This document shows, piece by piece, positions 12,234 through 22,698 of a DNA stretch of 64,000 nt. A model generated the notes under the pieces. It was not told the origin of the DNA. It saw only the letters and a list, made by a program, of their open reading frames with translations, and made no database searches. How positions within the stretch are numbered: the stretch's first letter is position 1; every line of letters begins with the position of its first letter. Source of the stretch: Laburnicola sp. R22_1 (lineage: Eukaryota; Ascomycota; Dothideomycetes; Pleosporales; Didymosphaeriaceae). A program made the translations under genes and the position numbers. The DNA is taken from positions 2,170,001 through 2,234,000 of the forward strand of contig JACONQ010000001.1 of NCBI GenBank assembly GCA_014281115.1, in the 5' to 3' direction.

Positions 12234-15005
12234 TATATAGACTTAAAAATAGAGATTTTTAAATCTCTATTTTAAACCCCCTATAACTTTCTTTTAGACG
12301 TATAGAATTCTATAATTTTTATATATATAGGAGCTATAGGCTATGTTATTACTATGTTAAATTTTTACTATGGGTTACTTCTTTAATTAATTTTATATAT
12401 AAGATTTTTTTCTCTAATTTTAGACTAAAAGGTTAAAATTATATTACTTTATAAAATTATTATAACTCTACTTATATCAAAGCTATACTATTACTTTTTA
12501 AATATTTAAAATAAAAAAGTTCTCTATTTTCTATTTTAAATTCTATATTTGCTTAGTAAGCAATATTTTTATAAAAATTATTTAAGAAAAGTGTATTTAA
12601 AATACTAGAAAATTACTTATTTTTAATTTTTAGTTATACTTCGTAATATTATTATTAAACTAAGCCTAAATAGAAGTAGTACAGATTATGTAAGCTACAT
12701 TTCGAACTTATATTTTATCTAATTAAGTAAATTTTTAATATTCTAAAAACAGTATTAATGCCAAGAATATAGTATTATATAATTAATTACTAATTTAAAA
12801 TTAGAAAAAGAATTTTTTTAAAAAAAAACTTAAACAACTATTTCCTCGTCTTAGCAATAATGGATCCAAATCTCTCCTAGCTTAAATATAACGTTAACCT
12901 TCTTTTAAAAGCTAATTACTCTATTTCTACTATGTCTACTACTTTAAATAAACCTACTATAAGTATTTATAATACTATATAACGTTTAAAGGTAAAAAAT
13001 AATAATTTTAATTTACAAAACCCTATTAAAAAGGACGACTAAAGAAAATATTAGAAAGGGAAAAATGAGTTAATAATAGGAATTTAATTAAAAGCCCTAA
13101 AAAGGTTAATAAAAGATTAATAGTAGAGAATAATTTAGGAACCACAAAAGAACTCTACAAAGATTTTTAAAAGAGGAGGATTATAAAATAACAATTTCTA
13201 AGAAAATGGCTACTTTAAATAAAGAAAGAGCTAGAAATAGGCTATTATTTGCTAAAGAGATGGATAAAAAAATTCTAGAAAATTATATTCTAGAACAAAT
13301 TATATTTTCGGACGAATGTGCTATTCAAAGAGGCCATGGAGCTAGAGTAGAATACTCTAGAACAAAAAGAAATCACAAAGGTAGATTTCAAAAACAGGAT
13401 AATACCCGCTCAAATAGTAGGTTTTTTTAAAGTTTATTATATTAAAAAGGGCTACACCTTTATTCTTATATTTCTATAATTTAAAGTTTAAATTTACTAG
13501 TTAGTTATCTAGTAATTAGGAAGTGTTTAATTTAAACTTTTAAAAAGTTATCTTTAACACTGCCTAATTACTAGAAAACTAACTAGTAAATTTTAAATTT
13601 TAAATTATAGGATTATGAAGCATATAATATACTATATAACTATAATTTTACTTATATTAATCTATTATTTGTAGGCCGCGATATAACAATTCAAGTATGG
13701 GGCTCAATTTGGATAGGAGGGAGATCTGAATTATATTTTATAAAAGACTCCCCCCTGTCTCAAAATTCCGAGAAAAGGCCTAAATATACTAATAGGGACT
13801 ATATTAAAAAGATATTAGTCCCTATAGTTAAAAAGTATTATAAACCTGATTAGTTTTGATTTATTTTAATTAGTTCTTTTTTTGTCTTTTTTTCTTTTCT
13901 TTAATTATTATTATATTATTATATTATTATTATACTATTTCTATTATTAATTAATTAATAGGCTGGCATTTTTAATAAGATAACGCCCCTACTCATAAAA
14001 CGGATAACGTTTTAGAGTGGTTTGAAAAAAATAAAATTAATCTTTTTCCTCGCCCCCACTATAGTCCAGATTTAAATCCTATTGAAAACGTTTGGAGTTT
14101 ATTAAAGTATAGACTTTCTAAGCGTAAAATAGGTAGTCTAGGGGTAGGGGCTAGCCAAGAAAGTTATAATACTTTTAAAAAGGCTATTAAAGAGGAATGG
14201 GAATTAATTTTACAAAAGAATATAGATAATTGTATATTATCTATACCTAATTGTTATAAGGCTATTATAGAAGCTAGGTGGTGGTATACTAAGTACTAGT
14301 AATTTAATATTTACTAGTTTATAATTTCTTTTATTTAATAACGTGAGAATCCTAAGTAAAAGGTAAAAAAAGAGATTTTAATTAATAAATATATAGAAAC
14401 TATAGTTATTACACTATAAACATTTCTATAGCTAGGTTATTTAAAAAATAATCTTATATTAAAATTATAAGTTATAGGATTACGTCGTATAAAAGTTATA
14501 GGGCCTTAAACTAAATTAAAAATTAAAAATTAAATTCTTTTTAAAAATAAATGTAATATTGTACTTTTTTAATCTTAAAAATAAGATTCGGCTTCTAGCT
14601 ATAAGCTAATACTATCTAGAATTAATTAGATTGTTATATTAAAATACTATTGCTAAAAATAGAAAAAGTAAATAATCTCAAATAAACAATAGTTTTAGGA
14701 AATAACCTATACTTAAAATTTGCATATATATAGATTTTTTATAGACCTAAACTATACTGCAGTACAAAAAACTTTAATATCGTAATAAAAAAGTTATTTA
14801 CATTTCTAAAGAGATCTTAAAAATTTCCTATGATTAAGGTTAAGAAACCTTTTAACGCTAATTAGTTAGCATTACGTAAGTATACTTTATTAAAGTTACT
14901 AACTTTCTCTATTATATATAAAATTTCTATAATTTTTTATTACTAAATAGGGAAGTTATTACATTCTAAAAAAGGTATAAGAAAACTATTTTTGTCACTC
15001 TACTG
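12234..15005 (+). mobile_element. Second Tc1/mariner-type element, left end not resolved
   Basis: The right end reads TTTTTGTCACTCTACTG up to 15,005 followed by TA. Its reverse complement, CAGTAGAGTGACAAAA, is a variant of the terminus of the neighbouring element at 10,114. I could not find the matching left terminus between 12,236 and 12,860, so the left border given is simply the end of the neighbouring element. It carries a plus-strand transposase relic. Confidence 0.6.
12860..14299 (+). pseudogene. Tc1/mariner (DDE_3) transposase relic, second copy
   Basis: ATG at 12,860 (MDPNLS then a stop) opens a frame broken by many stops. Landmarks in order: IIFSDECAIQRGHGARVEYS near 13,300-13,350 (first catalytic Asp), a WGSIWIGG-like stretch near 13,700-13,730, an intron-like AT-rich interval of about 100 bp ending at tag/GCTGG (13,962), then QDNAPTHKTDNVLEWFEKN and SPDLNPIENVWSLLKYRL (14,065-14,120), ending in RWWYTKY and TAG at 14,297-14,299. 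It shares intron position and C-terminal signature with the minus-strand relic at 10,511, so both belong to one family. Confidence 0.85.
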
Positions 15006-15070
15006 TATATAGTAATTTAGTTAAAAACTCTAAAAAGATAACTAAAAAAATATTAAAGAACTATATATTG

Positions 15071-15290
15071 TTAATTTAACTACCTAGAAATAGGACAATA
15101 AAGGCTTTTATCTTAAATAATATAATAAGAAAAGCAGAGCCCTCTGTTTAGTAATTAAAAAGACCGTAAAGAACTATATATGTGCTGTTAAATTATCTAC
15201 CTAGGGGTAGAATAACAAAGGCTTTTATCTTAAATAACATAATAAAAAAAGCAGAGCCCCCTGCTTAGTAATTAAAAAGAGTGTAAAAAA
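15071..15290 (+). repeat. Short dispersed repeat family A, two tandem copies
   Basis: Units at 15,071-15,170 and 15,187-15,290 both run from ttaaattatctacctagggg through gcttttatcttaaataa and agcagagccc to gtaattaaaaaga. They are direct repeats separated by about 16 bp. See also 8,576, 15,690 and 16,232. Confidence 0.75.
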
Positions 15291-15547
15291 GGTAATATAA
15301 TTATAAAAAAAGAGCGTTCGAACTGCTAAGTGAGCTTAGCGATCTTAGCGTAAAAAGAACTATATAAGTAGAAACATTAGCAAGTTATTTAATTAAATTA
15401 GAGACCTTATTATCTTTCTTAATAAGAACCATTAATAAAAGTCTATTTAATTATTTATAAATAACTACTTAGTGCTTAAAAACCTACTAAAGTTTACTAT
15501 ACTTAATAATTTAAAGAATAATTTATCTACTAAATTATTTATGGATT

Positions 15548-15668
15548 TTGCGACTAAGAGATTTCTAATAAAAATATTACAATAATAGTAGATATTCCTC
15601 CTGCTATTATATACATAGAAAAGCGTTTTAAGGTATTAATAAAAAGGAGTTAGCGCGTTATAAGCAAG
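15548..15668 (+). repeat. Short dispersed repeat family B, copy 2
   Basis: It matches 9,540-9,665 and 18,835-18,935: gcgactaagagatttctaat, ctcctgctattatatacat, aaaagcgttttaaggtatta. It lies only about 20 bp upstream of a family A unit. Confidence 0.65.
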
Positions 15669-15689
15669 CTAAAATTGTTTATATATTAT

Positions 15690-15785
15690 TAAATTAACTA
15701 CCTAGTAGTAGAATAACAAAGACTTTTATCTTTAATGACATAATAAAAAAAGCAGAGCCTCCTGCTTAGTAATTAAAAAGAGCGC
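15690..15785 (+). repeat. Short dispersed repeat family A, copy
   Basis: A single unit from attaaattaactacctagta to gtaattaaaaagagcgc. The central agcagagcctcctgcttag is the least mutated part of all five copies. Confidence 0.72.
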
Positions 15786-15837
15786 TTTATTTTATATTTT
15801 TTTAATAAGGTAATAGAATCGGAGTTTTTAATAAGGG

Positions 15838-16390
15838 ATTTAATACTCTTTTAGTACTTTTTAATTTTCTTAAGTATAATAGCTATTTATTATTAAAATA
15901 TATATATAATAAATAGTTATAATAATAATATACTATTTAACTTCTAATAGTGCTTTTTATTTAGTGTAGTAGGTAGTATTTTATATAATTTATAAGATGT
16001 TTTCTATATAGTCTTAGTAGCTAGTAGCTTTTACTTTTATACTTAAGTTTTACTAGTAGCTATAGTAAGTTTAGATAGTCTATTATATACTATTTCTATA
16101 AAGTAATTAGAATTATAAAGTAGTTAAGACTATAAAGTATTAAACAAAGTAGCTAGAAGAGTAGTAAAGTAAGTAAAGAAAATATACTAGTATTATTAGC
16201 GCCTTACTTATATATATAGGCCCTTATATATAGTATTAATTAAATCTATCTAGGAGTAGAATAATAAAGGCTTTTATCTTAAATAATATAGTATAAAAAG
16301 CAAAGCCCCTACTTAGTAATTAAAAAGAGCGTAAGAAAGGAATAGACACTTATAGCTACTTTTTATAATAATAATAATATTTTTATTTAT
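15838..16390 (+). repeat. Dispersed repeat of about 450 bp, copy 2, interrupted
   Basis: Same order and orientation as 1,888-2,340. Near its end the text gccttacttatatatatagg is followed by an inserted family A unit (16,232-16,345) before the shared TAATAATAATAATATTTTT tail resumes. The insertion is missing in copy 1. Confidence 0.7.
16232..16345 (+). repeat. Family A unit inserted in another repeat
   Basis: The unit interrupts the repeat at 15,838-16,390 relative to its copy at 1,888-2,340. TTATA occurs at both junctions (cccTTATA on the left and cacTTATA on the right), which may be a short target-site duplication. This indicates that the family was mobile as a small independent unit. Confidence 0.6.
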
Positions 16391-16617
16391 TAAATGGGTA
16401 CTCTATAGCTAGCTGTATAGATATTAATATCTAATACTCTATACTAGTAAGTGTAGAGAGTATATAGGATAATTATATAAGGAAAGAAAATAATATAAAA
16501 AAACTAACTTTAGTATTAATTACTTATATTTAAAAGGAGTATAAATAAAAAATAAAAGATTCTATAGCGTATAGGCTATAGCGTATAGGCATTATATAAT
16601 TCCTATATTATAAGAGT

Positions 16618-16785
16618 CCAATTATCCGTCACGCATCTAGTTACAGATGAGATAAAAGGTAGTTAAATTCAAATATAAGATACTTGCGATGGCGTGTAAT
16701 TACATATTGCGCGCCAACTATATACTGTTGCCAAGGCGCTAGTCCCAACTGGGTCACCTGCCTGCAGCTCGCCCGGTGACATATA
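16618..16785. other. Non-degenerate island inside the AT block
   Basis: About 170 bp with ordinary base composition (contains atccgtcacgcatctag, gcgatggcgtgtaattac, gccaaggcgctagtcccaac and ctgcctgcagctcgcccgg) lies between extremely AT-rich flanks. The end forms a gtcacc/ggtgac inverted pair. No ORF, tRNA or known terminus recognised. A unique sequence too short for RIP, or a later insertion, would explain its preservation. Confidence 0.5.
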
Positions 16786-17124
16786 TAATACTATTATATA
16801 GTAATATTAAAATATTAATATCTTTAGGTGTTCTTACCTATATAGTATATAGATACTAGTAACTTTTTATTTTTAATATTACTATTAGTAGTTCTCTTTT
16901 CCTCTATATAAACTATTTACTTGCTAGTATTTACTCTATTTATATATTATTTTCCTATCTATACGTTTTCTAATTTTGCTAGCCTATTCTAGTTAGTAGA
17001 AAGATTCTATTAAGTAACTTTTTATTATACTTTACTACTATTAACTACTATTATTAATACTATTGTGTAGAATATTAATAATAAAATTATTATTATTTTG
17101 TGTAGATTTTGTTACTACTACTAT

Positions 17125-17225
17125 GTGCTAGGTACTAGGTTATAGTGCCTTCTATTTTACTTCTCTTTATATATAGTGTAGACTTAATCTTAGTTAGAAT
17201 CTCTACATAACAAAGATCTTTAATA
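17125..17225 (+). repeat. Repeat family C, copy 1
   Basis: Reads gtgctaggtactaggttata, gtgccttctattttact, then gtgtagact and ttagttagaatctctacata. It is matched in the same orientation at 19,531-19,625 and, without the TA-type decay, at 35,818-35,912 in the gene-rich part. Confidence 0.6.
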
Positions 17226-17411
17226 CTTTACTACTATTTATTAAAGGCATAATTAGGCTTATTAATAGTAAAGTAGCTATCTAGCTAATAGCAGCTAAGG
17301 GTAAGATTATATAGTTAATAACATAATTGCGGTAATAATATATTGTTCCTTATACAGATAGCCCTTTTTACTTAGTTTGTTCCTTATATAATAGATAGAC
17401 CTATTTATCTT

Positions 17412-17535
17412 AAGGAATAAAAATTAAGGCTTTAGGTAGCAGGGAGAGGTATTAGGTAATTGTATAATAGTAAATAAGGGAAAGATAAAAGCTAATAAGG
17501 AATAAAAATTAAGGCTTTAGATAGAAGGGAGAGGT
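17412..17535 (+). repeat. Short direct repeat pair
   Basis: The 39-41 bp text aaggaataaaaattaaggct followed by agaaggg/agcaggg and agaggtat occurs at 17,412-17,452 and again at 17,497-17,535. Confidence 0.7.
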
Positions 17536-18834
17536 ATATAAGGTAGGCTTTTCTTTCTTTATTCTTTTTCTTTTATCCTTTACTTTAAATATCTCTCTAT
17601 GTATATCTTTTTTTTTCTAGCTCTTTTCTCTTTTTATTAAGCTAATTTTCTGTTTTATATAGTGCTAAACTATATACCTTATTATATAATATTTTATCTT
17701 TATATAATACTAACTTAGTGTAGATAATAGTGCTTATACTAGTAGGTTTTAACTAGCTAGGCCTCCCTAGCTTTAATATTATTATATTTTTTTATAAATA
17801 AAGCCGTATTCCGTAGCTATACTTTAGTAAAAGTAATAACTAGCTATAGCCTATTTTTCTGTGTACTAGCTCTTAGCAAAAAAATTCTTAAATACACATA
17901 ACTAAATTAATAATATGCTTATTATTTAGCACTCTATAAAGCTATTATATATACTAGCTTAGAGTTAACTTAACTATAGTTTAGAACTATTATTAAGCAG
18001 TAACTTATCTTACCTATATAGGTAGTAATAAGGTTAGGGTACGTATTACCTATATAAAGAGAGCCTAATTCTATTACTACTTTACGCACTACTATAACTA
18101 ATAACTGTAGCTAAATTAAATAAAATAAAAATATAACTATGCTATAAAGCAAAGTTTAATCTTAAGTACGCCTAATCTACTATAGACCCCTTTTTCCATT
18201 CTAAAATAATAATTAATAAGCTTATAATTATTACTAAAAAGAAGCTAAAGCTTAAAAAAGCTAATAGTAATAAGCTTTTAGTTAATTTACTTACTCTAGA
18301 TTAATACGCAATATATATATATATAGTCTATACTACTATTTACTAGCTTAGATTATATACGTATTAATAATATACGCAGGGACTACTTAATAGACTAAGG
18401 TAAACCTAGAATATATTATATAGCAAAGAAGGAACTTAATAAGGCTGCTTAATACTGTAAATAATAATAAGTTTCTTTAGAAGTTAAGAGAGTATAATAA
18501 AGAAGGTGCTAAGTAGTTAAATAATATTTAAAAGTTGCTATACTAGCTATAGGTAGTAATTACCTATAACTACGTTATTTCTAAAATTAAAAAGTTTCTT
18601 AATTATATAATCTAACTGCAAAGTACCTATGAGTCTTAGTTAAGACCGGCTTTAATATTAATCTAGTAGCTTTTTTAAATAAAAAAATATATATTATACT
18701 TCTAACTAGTTTCTAGACAAACTATATATTTATCTAGGGCATCTTTATTAATATAAGTTTCTTTATTATTTACTTTTATATAAATACTAACTATAAAAAA
18801 TAGGCTAAAGAGTTATATATTATGGTTTTTATTG

Positions 18835-18935
18835 CGACTAAGGAGTTTCTAATAACAATATTATAATTATAGCAGATATCCCTTCTACTATTATATATAC
18901 AAAAAAGCGTTTTAAGGTAGTATTAATAAAAAGAA
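18835..18935 (+). repeat. Short dispersed repeat family B, copy 3
   Basis: Reads gcgactaaggagtttctaat through aaaagcgttttaaggtagt to ttaataaaaagaa. It matches 9,540 and 15,548 but ends earlier, lacking the gttagcg...ttataagc extension. Confidence 0.65.
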
Positions 18936-18944
18936 TTGTTGTAT

Positions 18945-19090
18945 AAGTAGTATAGGCACCTAGGGTATTCTAGCTACTCTAGCTATTCTAGGTGCACTAG
19001 TAATATAGGTGCATATTCTTATATAACCTTATATATACGCATACTAAGAAAAAAGTAATATTACTAGTACGCTTTAAGTGTATTTAATAT
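18945..19090 (+). repeat. Direct repeat family D, copy 1
   Basis: Contains aggcacctagggtattctag, gcactagtaatataggtgc and catactaagaaaaaagta. It is matched by 20,055-20,200 in the same orientation, with transitions and small indels. Confidence 0.6.
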
Positions 19091-19530
19091 GTAGGTATAT
19101 ATAGGCGTGCTTAGAGCTACTTAGATATTCTAAATACTTATACTTACTTAAAACTTTTCCTAATATAATAGATATATTAGAAAAAAATTTTAGAAAGGCT
19201 ACTTAACTATATGTAGATATATATAAATGTGCGCATACTTATATATTTTTATATAAGTAATTTACTAGTATAAAAATGCTTAGAAATGTGTAAATATATA
19301 TAGACTTGCGCAGATATATATAAATAGATTAAATAAGTAATTTTTTTAAAGCTTTATAACTTTTTTACTAGTAAAGCTATAATTTTAATTTTTTTAATAG
19401 ATTTATAGAGAAAATACTAGTCTTAAATTATTTAATTTAAAAATACTATTTTTATTACGTAATTAGTTAGTAATTAATAAAAAACTCCTTATTTTACTAG
19501 TTATTATATATACTACGTAATATTACTATA

Positions 19531-19625
19531 TACTAGATACTAGGTTTTAGTGCCTTCTATTTTACTCCTCTCTGTGTATAGTGCGGACTCGACCTTAGTT
19601 AGAATCTTTACACGACAAAGATATT
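19531..19625 (+). repeat. Repeat family C, copy 2
   Basis: Reads tactagatactaggttttag, tgccttctattttactcctc, gtgcggactcgaccttagtt, agaatctttacacgacaaag. It is less decayed than the copy at 17,125 and closest to the euchromatic relative at 35,818. Confidence 0.6.
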
Positions 19626-20054
19626 TAATACTACGTAATATTTATATATAAAAATATAGTACTAATAATATATTATTTAAATTTTTAAAAAAGTTTTAAT
19701 AAAAGTAAAGTAGTTAAAAAGTTATTAAAGTTTATACTTTTTAAAATAGTATTCTTTAGTAAGCCACTAATTTTCGCCTAATCTAATTCTTTTAAATAAT
19801 TATAAAACTATATTTTTTTCTATTTTTAAATCTACAAAATCTAGAATTTAGAATTAGGTAGAAGTTCTATATAACACGCTAGTAATTAGTACTATTATAT
19901 TAACTAGTACTTACTATCTATTAGTAGTAAGAGACTTTAACTTTATACTTTAAAAATATTTTTTAAAAGCTTACTAAGTAGCTTACTAAGCTTTTTTTAA
20001 ATTATAGCTAATTAAAGAGCTTTATTTACTAATTAATTAGTATTATTTTAATAG

Positions 20055-20200
20055 TATAGGTGCTATAGATACCCTATATACTCTAGGTATACTAGATGCA
20101 CTAGTAGTATAGGTGCGTATCTTTACGTAACCTTATATATATATATATACTAAGAAAAAAGTATTATTATAGGTATACTTAGAGCGCTTTTAGTGCATAT
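20055..20200 (+). repeat. Direct repeat family D, copy 2
   Basis: Contains aggtgctatagataccctat, gcactagtagtataggtgc and atactaagaaaaaagta, as at 18,945-19,090. The two copies are about 1.1 kb apart and bracket the family C copy at 19,531. Confidence 0.6.
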
Positions 20201-20239
20201 GTGTGTGTAGAGCTATCTAGGTACTATAGGTGCGTAATA

Positions 20240-22441
20240 TATTCTATTAGTAGCCTGGATAGATTAGTCCGTCGGATAGTTTTTCTTAGTAACTTCGAGG
20301 TCCCTTATAACTTATTATAGAACACTACTAATATTACTTTATAGTAACTTATAATAATCTACTATAACTTATAATATACTAAATTACTATTTAATTTACT
20401 TTTTATATTATATAGTCTTTTTACGTAGCTACTATAGCTACGTAAAACTAAGAAGTCTTTTTAACAGTACAAACTTGCAATAAGACTCTCTATAATATAT
20501 AATATATTATCTACTATACTATACGTAGGCAATATATAGTATACTTATTATAATTTATAGTAAAGTATACTATATCTTAAGTAGTACTTTATCTAATTTT
20601 TAGTTACTAAGTGCGTACTATTACAAAATAAAGTTAACCTGTTATTTTTGGCCTTATAGTAACCTATAATAAAATTACTCTAATTTACTATTAACACTAT
20701 CTAAAAATAAGCCACTAAGAGTAATATCTAACTTCTTCTCTATTTTTTTATCTATCTAATAGGTCCTTGCATTGTGCCTAGACTCTCTGCACCTCCTATA
20801 GCGGCGTTGTGTTAAGGGACCTACCTCTCCCTTACTACTACCTCGCGACCTTTTTAATAACTTTACCCTAATAGAAGGGCTTTCTACTCCTAAATCTACT
20901 CTCTAAGCAAAGCCTAGTGTCCTACCTTTCTAAATGCGCTTTCTTTTACGCGTTTTTCGCTTTATTAGAACCTTAATTTGCTCCTTAAGTTCCTTAATAC
21001 AAGTCTCTTAAAGTACACTATAGTAGAGCATAAGTTTAGCACCTTTTATAAGCTGTAAGTAGCTTACTTTAGTATTAGGTAGAGACTAAATAAAAGAGTC
21101 GCATACGAGCTTTAACTAGAATCTAAACTTAAAGGTATTACTTAGGGTCCTGGCTTACTATAGTATATCTAGTAGGGTACTCTAAGGTGGAGTGTAAATA
21201 TGCATATTAAGGCAATCTACTACTACTAACGTATCTAAAGGAATAAGTCTAGAGGCCTTAAAGGCTTTTTTATAGTTTTCTAGTATAAATATATTAAAAA
21301 ACGCGTTGGAAAAGACTAGTAGAAAGCCCCTCTTTATTAATATAAAAGACGCGTTGGCGCGCTAAGTTCCGCACACGCTAAGAGTACTTTAGCTTTAGTA
21401 ACACGAAATAGACTATATTAAGCAGCTAGAGAATATAAGATAAGTGCGCTAGTATATAGAGTGTTAGGATCTTCTGTTCTAGATAATAATTCTTAAAATC
21501 CTAGGAGTAGTAGCTCTTATAGCTGTCTAGAATAAGTAACCTCTATAACCCTACTATGCGCGGCCTTGTATACGCGTTAAACTGCTTTAACTACGCAACT
21601 CTAAGCTTGTTATTAGTCTAGCTAGTCTTAGAGACTAAGAGCTTCTAATTATAGAGAATACTAGTCTCTTTATACTACGCTAAGATATAAACTCGCCCTT
21701 TATAGATAATAAAGAGTAGGGCAGTATACCTAGTAGCACAAATACTCTAAATTACTATAACCTACTTATAGTTGCCTAGCTAAATAAGTATAGGTTAAGA
21801 ATATCTTTCTAAACTAGTTACAACCTTTATTAAGCTAATAACTTCTATCTAGAAGTCTATCTTATTAAAGTTATAGATATCTTTATTCTGCACTCTATAC
21901 TTGGCTTTTATATCCTTTACTAGCTAAAACTACGCGTTTATAATCTCTAGGTCTTTCTGTTATATTCTCTATTAGTCCTTTGCTTAATTAAAAGCTATTT
22001 TAAGCTTAGATATGCGCTTTATAAAGCGCTAAGCCTAGCTATAGAGTCTCTATACCGCGTAGCTAGCAGTTTGTTAGCTATATCTTCTATCTTACCTAGC
22101 TAGGGTGCAAATTCTTGTAAATCGAGATTAAGAATATACTATATAAGCGTCTGCTCTTTAGTTATAGTAAGCTTTGCCATGTCTAATTATATATCTACTT
22201 AGGCGATAATTCTATTAATTTAATTACTTAGTGTAGACTTTAGGATATTATATACTATAGTAGCGCATTATAGGCTTAAAATTTACTTATTCTAATAGAT
22301 GTAAAGGGCAAGCTTAATTCTACCTTCTTAATTAGATAATAACGCGTTATATTATTAAAATATTATAATTTATAGTAAAGTGTTGTAATCTTAGCAAAAA
22401 CTATCTAGCGAACTAATCTGTTCGGGCTACTAATAGAATAT
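20240..22441 (-). mobile_element. Fot1/pogo-type element, RIP-degenerated
   Basis: Inverted ends of about 45 bp are visible. The left end is tattctattagtagcctgg with gatagattagtccgtcggat next (20,241-20,280). The reverse complement of the right end is tattctattagtagcccgaa with cagattagttcgctagatag next (ending at about 22,440). The interior minus strand encodes a decayed Fot1-like transposase. Because of decay the TA target duplication is not certain. Length about 2.2 kb. It lies 258 bp from a younger element of the same superfamily. Confidence 0.75.
20780..22180 (-). pseudogene. Fot1/pogo (DDE_1) transposase relic
   Basis: From ATG at 22,180 the minus strand reads MAKLTITKEQTLI, a CENP-B-type helix-turn-helix tail, then IEDIANKLLATRYRDS and YNFNKIDF, the position of the first catalytic Asp, here Asn. 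TNNKLRVAQLKQFN appears if a stop is read as Gln. LLILDSYKSYYSQDF keeps the second Asp, and LQLLNIVYFVLLKLKYS corresponds to the PLDVGCF...PLK motif with Asp again Asn. The C-terminal part is too decayed to follow, so the lower border is approximate. Stops replace expected Gln/Trp codons throughout. Confidence 0.72.
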
Positions 22442-22562
22442 GTTATACGCGCTTAAAAATTTTTCTAGTATAGTCTAGTATAACTAAGTTATAGTTGCTA
22501 TTATAATTATAATTATTATTATTACAGCGAAAATATTATTAAAGAAATTATTAATTACGTAA

Positions 22563-22620
22563 CACAGGGGTCGGTCAAATAGCCGGCCCGGAATCACGTG
22601 ATATCACGGATTAACCCTGG
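22563..22620. other. GC-normal island with CAGGG ends at the block edge
   Basis: A stretch of about 58 bp starts CAGGGGTCGGTCAAATAG and ends ATTAACCCTG, with an atcacgtgat palindrome inside. The CAGGG/CCCTG ends resemble hAT-type termini, but no partner or duplication was found. It marks the switch from the AT block to ordinary composition. Confidence 0.35.
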
Positions 22621-22698
22621 GGGAGAATTAGTAGTAGGTATATAAATTAGTATCTAGGTGCTATTAATTACTTTTACATAGTTTTTAAAATATAGCTA

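Larger units (their letters stand above)
1..22560. repeat. AT-rich block of RIP-type degenerated transposons
   Basis: The sequence is dominated by TA, TTA and ATA words and every frame is dense in stops. No reading frame with a start, body and conserved domain survives. Where protein relics can be read, the stops fall where Gln or Trp codons are expected (CAA/CAG to TAA/TAG, TGG to TAG), which is the pattern left by fungal repeat-induced point mutation. Composition switches sharply near 22,560. Stretches not listed separately (about 2,341-3,535, 3,650-4,640, 5,850-6,820, 7,500-8,570, 8,680-9,540, 16,790-17,120, 17,540-18,830) hold nothing I can name beyond decayed repeat sequence. Confidence 0.9.
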
